Shown: positions 32,753 to 39,871 of the stretch, one piece after another
How the letters are laid out: every line of letters begins with the position of its first letter
How positions within the stretch are numbered: the first letter of the stretch is position 1
Assembly: GCA_017440465.1 (NCBI GenBank)
Contig: JAFSHF010000003.1
Location: forward strand, 1 to 43,237
DNA length: 43,237 bases
From: Clostridia bacterium
Lineage (GTDB): Bacteria > Bacillota > Clostridia > Oscillospirales > QAKW01
Reading direction: 5' to 3'
Notes under the pieces: generated by a model
Told to the model about the DNA's origin: nothing
What the model saw: only the letters and a program-made list of their open reading frames with translations
Databases searched by the model: none
Made by a program: the position numbers and the translations under genes

Positions 32753-32776
32753 ATCACCCTGCGGGGTGATTTTTTA
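32753..32776 (+). terminator. Terminator after flavodoxin-like gene
   Basis: ATCACCC, TGCG loop, GGGTGAT, then a T-run. The next promoter's -35 starts right after it. Confidence 0.88.
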
Positions 32777-32805
32777 TTGACAAGGTTTTTTCTGAGTATT
32801 ATAAT
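32777..32805 (+). promoter_or_regulatory. Consensus promoter of CofE-like gene
   Basis: TTGACA (32777-32782), 17 bp, TATAAT (32800-32805); all twelve bases match consensus. It leaves an untranslated leader of about 75 nt. Confidence 0.93.
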
Positions 32806-32887
32806 ACTATGTTGTATGCGATTTATAAGGTTGTATATAATAAGCATATAACCGCAGAAATCTATTTTGAAAAGGTCGTGTATTAGA

Positions 32888-34090
32888 ATGAGTCGTATAA
32901 TCGGAACTGTTTCCAGAGGTTTGCGCGCCCCCATCGTCCGTAAGGGCGACGATCTGGCAAAGATCGTGGTCGATAGCATTATGCAGGCGGTCGCCAACGG
33001 TGATTTCGAGGTGCGGGATCGCGATGTCATCGCCGTCACCGAATCCATCGTTGCGCGGGTGCAGGGAAATATCGTATCCATCGATGATATCGCCGCCGAT
33101 GTCAAGGCAAAGTTCGGCGGAGAAACGGTCGGCGTCATCCACCCCATCTTCAGCCGCAACCGCTTTTCCATCTGCCTGCGCGGTATTGCCAAGGGCTGCA
33201 AAAAGGTGGTCCTGATGCTCAGCTATCCTTCCGACGAAGTGGGCAACCATCTCTTTGATCTCTCCTTGCTCAACGGCAAGGACGTCAATCCTTATAAGGA
33301 TGTTCTGGATCTCAAGCAGTATCGCGAGCTGTTTGGCTATGAAAAGCATATCTTCACCGGAATGGACTACGTTCAATATTATAAAGAACTGATCGAGGAA
33401 TGCGGTGCCGAGGCGGAGATCATCTTTGCCAACGACCCCTGCGCGATTCTGAATTATACGAAAAACGTTCTTAATTGCGATATTCATACCCGCTTTGCCA
33501 CCCGCGAAAAGCTCAAGGCCGCCGGTGCAGAGGTCGTTTACGGTATGGACCAGATCATGGATGCGCCCATCGGCGAGAGCGGTTGGAATGAAAAGTACGG
33601 CCTGCTGGGCTCCAATAAGTCCACCGAAGAAAAAGTAAAGCTCTTCCCCCGCGACTGCCAAGGCTTGGTCGAGGAGATCCAAAAGCGGATCTTTGATCTC
33701 ACCGGCAAGCATATTGAAGCGATGGTCTATGGCGACGGTGCCTTTAAAGATCCTGTCGGTAAGATCTGGGAATTGGCAGATCCTGTCGTTTCCCCCGCCT
33801 ATACCGCAGGCTTGGAAGGAACCCCCAATGAACTGAAACTGAAATATCTGGCAGATAACGATTTCGCTTCCCTTTCCGGCGAAGCCCTCCGCGACGCGAT
33901 CAAGAATGAGATCGCTCATAAGGATGCGGTCAGCGCAGGCCCCGGCGATTCCATGGCTGCTCAAGGCACCACCCCCCGCCGCCTGACCGACCTGATCGGC
34001 TCGCTCTGCGATCTGACCAGCGGATCGGGAGACAAAGGTACACCCTTTGTATATATCCAGGGGTACTTCGACAACTACACAGCCGAATAA
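32888..34090 (+). CDS. Coenzyme F420-0:L-glutamate ligase-like (CofE family) protein
   Basis: 400 residues from ATG 32888; an in-frame TTG at 32867 could extend it by seven residues, and the Shine-Dalgarno is weak for either start. The N-terminal half has the CofE pattern (GLRAPIVRKGDDLAKIVVDSI, DRDVIAVTESIVARVQG, HPIFSRNRFSICLRGIAKG); the C-terminal part has GDGAFKDPVGKIWELADPVV and GTTPRRLTDLIGSL. CofE adds glutamate to the F420 precursor, but no other F420 genes are here and most Clostridia lack F420, so this long form probably ligates an amino acid to another substrate. A single-gene unit with a perfect promoter, suggesting high expression. Confidence 0.8.
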   Translation: MSRIIGTVSRGLRAPIVRKGDDLAKIVVDSIMQAVANGDFEVRDRDVIAVTESIVARVQGNIVSIDDIAADVKAKFGGETVGVIHPIFSRNRFSICLRGIAKGCKKVVLMLSYPSDEVGNHLFDLSLLNGKDVNPYKDVLDLKQYRELFGYEKHIFTGMDYVQYYKELIEECGAEAEIIFANDPCAILNYTKNVLNCDIHTRFATREKLKAAGAEVVYGMDQIMDAPIGESGWNEKYGLLGSNKSTEEKVKLFPRDCQGLVEEIQKRIFDLTGKHIEAMVYGDGAFKDPVGKIWELADPVVSPAYTAGLEGTPNELKLKYLADNDFASLSGEALRDAIKNEIAHKDAVSAGPGDSMAAQGTTPRRLTDLIGSLCDLTSGSGDKGTPFVYIQGYFDNYTAE

Positions 34091-34190
34091 ACTGTTGAAA
34101 TCGAGCGCTTTTCCGATTTTTCGGTCTTGACGTATCGACATACGCCTGCGCCCGAAGAAATCAAAAAATCATCTCGATTTGAACAGTTTT
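34089..34190 (+). repeat. About 100-nt long-hairpin element, copy 3
   Basis: Starts in the stop codon of the CofE-like gene. Outer arms AACTGTT-G-AAATCGAG and CTCGATTT-G-AACAGTT, inner arms GATTTTTCGG and CCGAAGAAATC, tip CGTAT-CGAC-ATACG. It is 102 nt like copy 2. A separate terminator follows. Confidence 0.8.
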
Positions 34191-34206
34191 GAAACAATTA
34201 AAAAAT

Positions 34207-34239
34207 AAAGAGATCGCAGCAATGCGGTCTCTTTTTTTA
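34207..34239 (+). terminator. Terminator of CofE-like gene
   Basis: AAAGAGATCGCA, GCAA loop, TGCGGTCTCTTT with one U-G pair, then a T-run. Confidence 0.9.
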
Positions 34240-34249
34240 TCATTATATA

Positions 34250-34297
34250 GCCGAAGGTAAAAGAAACGAAAATCTGCATCCGATTTGAACGGTTTTA
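34250..34297 (+). repeat. Degenerate right-half of long-hairpin element
   Basis: GCCGAAGGTAAAAGAAACGA and then GCATCCGATTTGAACGGTTTT align by eye with the right half of copy 3 (CCCGAAGAAATC..., ATCTCGATTTGAACAGTTTT), with the tip and left half missing. Confidence 0.45.
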
Positions 34298-34330
34298 AAG
34301 AGAGAAGGAAAATATAAAAAAGATAAGAAT

Positions 34331-34353
34331 ATACCCCAAATCATTTGGGGTAT
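34331..34353. promoter_or_regulatory. 10-bp inverted repeat upstream of MATE gene
   Basis: ATACCCCAAA, TCA, TTTGGGGTAT; perfect arms, no T-run. Possible operator or mRNA hairpin of unknown role. Confidence 0.4.
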
Positions 34354-34378
34354 GATCCGATTTTGATGCAAAATATCG

Positions 34379-34392
34379 GTGTAAATTTACAC
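34379..34392. promoter_or_regulatory. Candidate operator, 14-bp palindrome before MATE gene
   Basis: GTGTAAATTTACAC, perfect palindrome ending 6 bp before the proposed -35. The same motif with one change occurs at 37304-37317 before the CPBP gene. Confidence 0.55.
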
Positions 34393-34398
34393 TTTTTC

Positions 34399-34427
34399 TT
34401 GTATCTTGGAGAAAAAAGGTATATAAT
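34399..34427 (+). promoter_or_regulatory. Promoter of MATE gene
   Basis: TTGTAT (weak -35, 34399-34404), 17 bp, TATAAT (34422-34427), 31 bp before the start codon. Confidence 0.62.
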
Positions 34428-34458
34428 GAAGGCAGTATTGATTAAAGAAGGTTAAAGA

Positions 34459-35823
34459 ATGAAAAAGATCGCAAAGGATTTTACAAAGGGGAGCATCCCC
34501 AAGCAGCTCATTTGGTTTACCTTGCCCTTTATGGCATCCAACGGGCTGCAGGTTTTATACAGCACCATTGATATGATCGTTGTCGGCAAATATGTGGGCA
34601 CCGCGGGTTTATCGGCGGTGGCGCAGGCGAGCTTGATCGTCAATTTTGCGGTGATGGTCTGCTTAGGGTTTGCCAACGGCGGGCAGGTGCTGGTGGCGCA
34701 GGCGTTGGGCGCCGAGAAGCGCAAGGAGATGAACCGCATCATCGGCACTCTCTTTACCCTGCTGGCGGGGATATCGGTGGTGCTTTCGGCGGTGTTTCTT
34801 TCGTTTCGGCATCCGATTTTGCGGCTGATGAATATTCCCGCGGAGTCCTATGGAATGGCGATGGATTATCTCATCATCTGCGGAGCGGGATTGTTCTTTA
34901 CTGCAGGCTATAATATGGTCTCGGCGGTGCTGCGCGGGATGGGGGACAGCAAGCGTCCCTTTCTTTTCATCGGCATCGCCTCGGCGGTCAATCTGGTGTT
35001 GGACCTGCTCTTCACCGGCGCGCTGGGTTGGGGTGTGGCAGGTGCCGCTTGGGCGACCATCATCGGGCAGGCGGTCTCCTTCCTTTTCTCTATTTTCTAC
35101 TTATTGAAGCGCAAAGAAGAGTTTGGTTTCGATTTCAAACTTAAAAGTTTTGTTCCCCATCGGCAGTATGTCAAGATGATTATGGGATTGGGGTTGCCGA
35201 TGGCGATCCAATCGGGGTGCATCAATCTTTCAATGCTCTATGTCAACTCACTCATCAACGATGTCGGGGTGGTGGCATCTGCCACCTTCGGTGTGGGGAT
35301 GCGGATCGATGATATCATCAACAAGATCTCCCAGGGTATTCAGCACGCGGCAATGCCGATGATCAGCCAGAATATTGCGGCGCGCCAAGAAAAACGAGCC
35401 TCTAAGGTGGTATGGTATTCTTGGCTTTATGCGGGGATCTTCACTGTTTTTTCCATTGCGATGTATCTGCTTTTCGGCAGAGAACTCTTTATGGTCTTTT
35501 CCGATGATCCGGCAGTCCACGCCATGAGCGGCACCTTTATCCGCGCCATCCTTTGGATGTTCCCCGCCCTGGCGATTATGCGGGGCAGTCAAGCCTTTAT
35601 TCAGGGTATCGGCAATGCGAAATTGGGGCTGGTTCTCTCCATTTTGGACGCAGTCGCACTGCGGATCGGTATGAGCTGGCTTTTTGGTATTTATTGGGGC
35701 TGGGGCTTTTTCGGCTTTGTCTTGGGTTATGGAGTTGCCGCCTATGGCTGCGCCATCCCCGGAATGATCTATTTTCTGGCCGGGCGCTGGAAAAAGCGCA
35801 AGATTCTGGCGGATAATATATAA
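34459..35823 (+). CDS. MATE-family efflux transporter
   Basis: 454 residues, twelve hydrophobic segments in two homologous halves. MATE features include the N-terminal LIWFTLPFMASNGLQVLYSTIDMIVVGKYVG, FGVGMRIDDIINKISQGIQHAAMPMISQNIAA in the second half, and RGMGDSKRPF after segment 6. Exports cationic drugs or toxic metabolites by Na+ or H+ antiport; the substrate is unknown. A short basic C-terminus faces the cytosol. First gene of a possible five-gene run (YjbR, PAS, methyltransferase, CPBP follow with 2-47 bp gaps), with a palindromic candidate operator in front. Confidence 0.95.
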   Translation: MKKIAKDFTKGSIPKQLIWFTLPFMASNGLQVLYSTIDMIVVGKYVGTAGLSAVAQASLIVNFAVMVCLGFANGGQVLVAQALGAEKRKEMNRIIGTLFTLLAGISVVLSAVFLSFRHPILRLMNIPAESYGMAMDYLIICGAGLFFTAGYNMVSAVLRGMGDSKRPFLFIGIASAVNLVLDLLFTGALGWGVAGAAWATIIGQAVSFLFSIFYLLKRKEEFGFDFKLKSFVPHRQYVKMIMGLGLPMAIQSGCINLSMLYVNSLINDVGVVASATFGVGMRIDDIINKISQGIQHAAMPMISQNIAARQEKRASKVVWYSWLYAGIFTVFSIAMYLLFGRELFMVFSDDPAVHAMSGTFIRAILWMFPALAIMRGSQAFIQGIGNAKLGLVLSILDAVALRIGMSWLFGIYWGWGFFGFVLGYGVAAYGCAIPGMIYFLAGRWKKRKILADNI

Positions 35824-35838
35824 AACAGCGGAGAAAAA

Positions 35839-36213
35839 GTGGAACGAAATTCAATTTTTAAGCATTGTAAAGATACCTACGGAACCGCTCCCGAATATTT
35901 ATGGGAGCGGTACCCTTCCTATGCTGTTTTGCGCCATCGGGGCAACCGCAAATGGTATGCGGTAGTGATGGAGATCCCCTTCAAGCGGTTGGGGATTATG
36001 CGGGATGGGACAGTGGATGTAATGAACCTAAAATTGGGAGAGGCGATGGTCGGCTCGGTGCGGGATGAGCGAGGCATCTTTCCCGCCTATCATATGGCAA
36101 AAGGGGCTTGGGTCAGCGTCTTGCTGGACGGAACGGTGCCCGATGAGACCATCCTTGCATTTTTAGACATCAGCCACGAGCTGACCGATACAAAAAGGAA
36201 GATCCAAAAATAA
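35839..36213 (+). CDS. MmcQ/YjbR family protein
   Basis: 124 residues, start GTG 35839 with GCGGAG six bases upstream and 15 bp after the MATE stop. Pattern FKHCKDTYGTAPEYLWERYPSYAVLRHRGNRKWYAVVMEI, VDVMNLKL, IFPAYHMAKGAWVSVLLDGTVPDETILAFLDISHELT is that of the YjbR (CyaY-like fold) family; members are often called DNA-binding from a structural similarity but the function is not settled. Cytosolic, probably cotranscribed with the MATE pump. Confidence 0.88.
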   Translation: MERNSIFKHCKDTYGTAPEYLWERYPSYAVLRHRGNRKWYAVVMEIPFKRLGIMRDGTVDVMNLKLGEAMVGSVRDERGIFPAYHMAKGAWVSVLLDGTVPDETILAFLDISHELTDTKRKIQK

Positions 36214-36258
36214 ACGATCGCTCAATAAAATACACATTTTGAGAGAAATGGAGTTTTT

Positions 36259-36624
36259 ATGGAATTATCAATGTTTTTTAAAAGTATGATCGATCAGGAT
36301 CCTGCTCCGGTGGTGATCTGCGATTTGGAGCATCGGGTGGTCTATATGAATCCGGCATCCATTGCTCGTTATCATACCGATCTGACAGGCAAAAGCCTGA
36401 AGGCTTGCCATAATGCCGAGTCCAATGAGAAGATCGAAAAGATGGTCGGCTGGTTTGCCGAGAGTAAAGAACATAACATAGTTTATACTTCGCGCAACGA
36501 TAAAGAAAACAAGGATGTCTATATGGTGGCATTGCGCGATGAGCAAGGGAACCTGATCGGCTATTATGAAAAGCATCTTTATCGCGCGGCGGAAACCGCG
36601 CCGCTCTATCGAATGGAGGACTGA
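36259..36624 (+). CDS. Stand-alone PAS domain protein
   Basis: 121 residues forming one PAS domain (about 8-110): DQDPAPVVICDLEHRVVYMNPASIARY, then LTGKSLKACHNAESNEKIEKM and VYMVALRDEQGNLIGYYEKHLYR. There is no kinase, HTH or GGDEF output domain, so it would act by binding a small ligand or a partner. Resembles the PAS domains of DUF438-type proteins. ATGGAG in front of ATG 36259; it ends 2 bp before the methyltransferase-like gene, indicating coupling. Confidence 0.85.
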   Translation: MELSMFFKSMIDQDPAPVVICDLEHRVVYMNPASIARYHTDLTGKSLKACHNAESNEKIEKMVGWFAESKEHNIVYTSRNDKENKDVYMVALRDEQGNLIGYYEKHLYRAAETAPLYRMED

Positions 36625-36626
36625 GA

Positions 36627-37292
36627 ATGAAACTGTTGTTCAATGCGCTGATAAAGTTTATCTGCGGGCTGGTGCTTTGCGGATTATTGATTTTTCTTCC
36701 GGCGGGCACGCTGCATTATTTCGGCGGCTGGCTCTTTATGGGCGCGGTGTTTATCCCCATTTTAACTATGGGGGTGGTGTTGTTTTTAAAAGCACCCGAT
36801 TTGCTGAAAAAACGCTTGAACTATAAAGAAAAGGAACAGACCCAAAAGGGTGTTGTTTTAGGGTCGATTTTGCTCTTTTTAATTATTTTCATTTTGGCGG
36901 GGTTGGATTTCCGCTTTGGATGGTCGGCGATGCCCCGCGGGGTTTCCGTCGCGGCGGCGGGCTTGTTTTTGGCAGGTTACGCGATGTATGCCGAGGTGCT
37001 GCGGGAGAATGCCTATCTTTCCCGCACCGTCGAAGTGCAGCAAGGGCAAAAGGTCATCGATACCGGTCTATATGGCATTGTTCGTCATCCGATGTATTTA
37101 GCAACCATTTTATTGTTTGGTGCTGTTCCGCTGATGCTGGGCTCTTGGTATATGCTGATCCCTTTCGGGTTCTATCCTGCATTATTGGTGCTGCGGATCC
37201 GCAATGAGGAGCAGGTTTTGGTTTCGCAGTTGCAAGGCTATGCCGATTATCAAATAAAGGTGAAATATCGCTTGATTCCGCTGGTTTGGTGA
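36627..37292 (+). CDS. Isoprenylcysteine carboxyl methyltransferase-like membrane protein
   Basis: 221 residues with about five membrane segments. The C-terminal half has the PEMT/ICMT SAM-binding pattern GIVRHPMYLATILLFGAVPLMLGSW, then RIRNEEQVLVSQLQGYADYQIKVKYRLIPLVW. The family methylates lipids or prenylated or other hydrophobic acceptors in the membrane; the substrate here is not known. Starts 2 bp after the PAS gene, so the PAS protein may act with it. Confidence 0.87.
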   Translation: MKLLFNALIKFICGLVLCGLLIFLPAGTLHYFGGWLFMGAVFIPILTMGVVLFLKAPDLLKKRLNYKEKEQTQKGVVLGSILLFLIIFILAGLDFRFGWSAMPRGVSVAAAGLFLAGYAMYAEVLRENAYLSRTVEVQQGQKVIDTGLYGIVRHPMYLATILLFGAVPLMLGSWYMLIPFGFYPALLVLRIRNEEQVLVSQLQGYADYQIKVKYRLIPLVW

Positions 37293-37302
37293 TAAAAAAC
37301 GC

Positions 37303-37318
37303 GGTGTAAAATTACACC
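37303..37318. promoter_or_regulatory. Second copy of the GTGTAA palindrome, before CPBP gene
   Basis: GGTGTAA-AA-TTACACC. Its 14-bp core GTGTAAAATTACAC differs by one base from the palindrome before the MATE gene. It lies in the 47-bp gap between the methyltransferase-like and CPBP genes. No -10/-35 pair is obvious there. Confidence 0.5.
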
Positions 37319-37339
37319 TTTCATCCAAAGGAGACAAAA

Positions 37340-38071
37340 ATGCTGAAACAATTTTATGAAAAAAGCGCATTGTGGTTTGCCATCGGCTGGATAATCGCCT
37401 ATTGTGTGTTGTTCTCGGTGGGAGATGCCCTTTCGGCGATGGTGGGGTTGGAAAAATCCGTCACATTGGCGGTGGGACTGTTGCTTTCGGCGGTGCTTTG
37501 GATCTTTTTGAAAAAGAACCGCTTGACGAAGTCTTATGGTTTATGCCCTCCCCAAGTGCCCGCGAAAGCAGTGCTTTGGTATCTTCCGCTACTGCTTTTG
37601 CTGACCGCGAACCTTTGGTTCGGTGTGAAATTAAATTATGGGGCAGCCGAGACCGTTCTTTATATCCTTTCGATGTTTTTTGTCGGCTTTTTGGAGGAGG
37701 TCCTCTTCCGCGGTCTGCTCTTTGAAGCGATGCGGGAGGAGAGCCCCAAGGCGGCGGTGATCGTTTCGAGTATCACCTTCGGGATCGGGCATATCATCAA
37801 TCTATTTAACGGTTCGGGGGCGGAACTTTTGCCCAATCTTCTGCAGGTGGTGTATGCCACCGCGGCGGGCTTTATGTTTGTACTGCTCTATTGCAGGACC
37901 AAAAGCTTGCTGGCGTGCATAATTACCCATAGCGTATTCAATGCTCTGAGTGTTTTTGCCGTCGATCCGCCAACGTTGCCGCTCAAAATTCTGACCTGCG
38001 GATTGCTCACCTTGATCTCCGCCGGCTATGCGCTATACTTTAAAAAGAAAATCTCTCAACCCGCAGGTTGA
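37340..38071 (+). CDS. CPBP-family intramembrane metalloprotease
   Basis: 243 residues with seven to eight membrane segments. The CPBP (Abi/CAAX-like) motifs are present: EEVLFRGLLFEAMREE (EExxxR), FGIGHIINLF (FxxxH) and ITHSVFNALS (HxxxN/B). Possible roles are cleavage of prenylated or other peptides, or self-immunity to bacteriocins; no bacteriocin gene is seen nearby. AAAGGAG before ATG 37340. The stop codon lies inside the terminator hairpin shared with the convergent ABC operon. Confidence 0.92.
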   Translation: MLKQFYEKSALWFAIGWIIAYCVLFSVGDALSAMVGLEKSVTLAVGLLLSAVLWIFLKKNRLTKSYGLCPPQVPAKAVLWYLPLLLLLTANLWFGVKLNYGAAETVLYILSMFFVGFLEEVLFRGLLFEAMREESPKAAVIVSSITFGIGHIINLFNGSGAELLPNLLQVVYATAAGFMFVLLYCRTKSLLACIITHSVFNALSVFAVDPPTLPLKILTCGLLTLISAGYALYFKKKISQPAG

Positions 38072-38083
38072 GAGATTTTTTTA
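38049..38083. terminator. Bidirectional terminator between CPBP gene and ABC operon
   Basis: AAATCTCTCAACC, CGCA loop, GGTTGAGAGATTT, T-run on the plus side and A-run on the left. The right arm contains the CPBP stop codon; the ABC gene's stop lies in its tail. Confidence 0.92.
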
Positions 38084-39871
38084 ATGAAATTGAGAATGAT
38101 ACAGGGAATGGTAGAAACCGCCTTGTTTGAGCAGCTCTTCGTGGTTGCCCTGCTCGATAATGGCCCCATCCTTCACCACCAAAATGGTATCGGCATTTTG
38201 GATGGTGGAAAGGCGATGGGCAATGACAAAGCAGGTCTTATCCTTCATCAGCGCGGTCATTGCATTTTGGATCTGGATCTCGGTGCGGGAGTCCACATTG
38301 GAGGTCGCTTCATCCAAGATCAGAATCGGCGCGTTGGAAAGAAAAGCGCGGGCGATGGTGATCAGCTGCTTTTGCCCTTTGGAGATGTTGATACCGTCGT
38401 CCGAAAGGATGGTATCATAACCGTCGGGCAGGCTTTCGATGTAGGTATCGATCTTAGCGGATCTCGCCGCCGCATAAACTTCTTCGGGGGTAGCGTCTTC
38501 ACGGCCGTAAACAATGTTATCGTAGATGGTTCCGTAGAACAGCCAGGTGTCCTGCAGGACCATATTGAAGGCAAGGCGCAGGTCGGTGCGCTTGAGCTGC
38601 TCCGAGGGGGTGCCGTCGATGCGGATCTCGCCGCTTTGGGGGTCGTAGAACCGCATCAGCAGGTTGATGATGGTGGTTTTTCCCGCTCCTGTGGGGCCGA
38701 CTATCGCCACCGTTTGCCCTTTCTTTGCGCGGACGTTTACATTCTTCAAAACGACTTTGTCTTCGGTGTAACCAAAGGTCACATCCTTCAAAGAGACATC
38801 CCCTTGCACCTGGTTCAAATCTTTGGCATCGGGGAGATCTTCTGTTTCGGGCTGTTCGTCTAAGATGGTAAAGACCCGCTCGGCAGCGGAAAAGGCGGAT
38901 TGAAATTCGTGCAGAATATTGGAAAATTCATTGATGGGGCCTGCGAATTTGCGGGAATATTGGACAAACTGCGCCACTCCGCCCAGGGTAATGAAAAAGG
39001 CAGAGCCCAAGAGGACGGTTCCGTTTTGGGAGAGCATATAAAGGATACCGCCGATCACCGCCACCAGGGAAAGAGAGATATTATTGATGAGGTTGATGGA
39101 GGGGAAGAGCAGAGCGCCTTGATATTCCGCTTTGTAGAACGCATCCATCGCTTCATCGTTGATTTTATTGAACCGCTCGGAGACGGTATCTTGCTTTCCG
39201 TAGGCGGAGATGGTGCGGGAGCCGGTCAGCATCTCTTCGGCAAAGCCGTTCAGCTCGCCGTATTTTTTGGCGCGCTTGCGGAAGAGCGGGCGCACCACCT
39301 TAGAGCGGTAGCGGGTGAAGAAAATGGAGACCGGTACCGTCAGCACAAAGATCAAGATCATCGGCTTGGAGATCTGCCACATAAAGATCAGCGAACCGAT
39401 TACCGTATAGAGGCTGGTCATCACCTGGATCAGATCGTGGGAAAGGGTGGCGTTGATGGTATCGATATCGTAGGAAAGATGGCTGATGATGTCGCCGGTC
39501 GCGTGGGTATCGAAATAGCCCACCGGCAAGGTGGTCAACTTTTCAAACACCTGCTTGCGCATCTTATAAATGATCCGCTGGCTCAGCCGAATCATCACCA
39601 CCGAGAGAACATAGGTAAGCAAGGCAGAGATTAGATAGCAACCCAGCATCAGCCCGATGTTTTTCCAGACGGTGGGGAAATCTACCCCGCTTGTGAATTC
39701 GATGGCATCGATCGCCGCACCGGAATAGCGCGGACCCAGCAGGGAAAGCTGGTTGGCACCCAAGGTCAGTGCCAGCGCCAAAAGGAAGAGCGGCCATTGC
39801 TGCAGAACATATTTGCTCAGCCGGAAAAAGATTCCTCTTTTGCGATGGTTTTTCTTAGTCAAGGAAGGCAC
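38081..39871 (-). CDS. ABC exporter subunit with catalytic Walker B
   Basis: 596 residues: six membrane segments (about 30-335) and an ATPase domain. Walker A GPTGAGKTT, Q-loop NMVLQDTWLFYGT, signature NISKGQKQLITIARA (SKGQ in place of SGGQ, as in TM288-type subunits), Walker B ILILDEATSNVD with the catalytic Glu, H-loop IAHRLST. It overlaps its partner upstream by 17 bp and is the third gene of marR-ABC-ABC. Together they form a heterodimeric exporter in which this subunit supplies the hydrolysing Glu. Drug efflux is likely from the MarR gene in front. Confidence 0.94.
   Translation of the reverse strand: MPSLTKKNHRKRGIFFRLSKYVLQQWPLFLLALALTLGANQLSLLGPRYSGAAIDAIEFTSGVDFPTVWKNIGLMLGCYLISALLTYVLSVVMIRLSQRIIYKMRKQVFEKLTTLPVGYFDTHATGDIISHLSYDIDTINATLSHDLIQVMTSLYTVIGSLIFMWQISKPMILIFVLTVPVSIFFTRYRSKVVRPLFRKRAKKYGELNGFAEEMLTGSRTISAYGKQDTVSERFNKINDEAMDAFYKAEYQGALLFPSINLINNISLSLVAVIGGILYMLSQNGTVLLGSAFFITLGGVAQFVQYSRKFAGPINEFSNILHEFQSAFSAAERVFTILDEQPETEDLPDAKDLNQVQGDVSLKDVTFGYTEDKVVLKNVNVRAKKGQTVAIVGPTGAGKTTIINLLMRFYDPQSGEIRIDGTPSEQLKRTDLRLAFNMVLQDTWLFYGTIYDNIVYGREDATPEEVYAAARSAKIDTYIESLPDGYDTILSDDGINISKGQKQLITIARAFLSNAPILILDEATSNVDSRTEIQIQNAMTALMKDKTCFVIAHRLSTIQNADTILVVKDGAIIEQGNHEELLKQGGFYHSLYHSQFH

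Noticed and set aside
32867-32887. Upstream TTG start for the CofE-like gene
   Set aside because: Adds seven non-conserved residues (KRSCIR) before MSRIIGTVSRGLRAPIV, where the family similarity begins; ATG 32888 is preferred although its ribosome binding site is weak.
34331-34353. Inverted repeat ATACCCCAAA/TTTGGGGTAT as a terminator
   Set aside because: No T-run follows on either strand and a good terminator already lies at 34207-34239; kept only as a possible operator.
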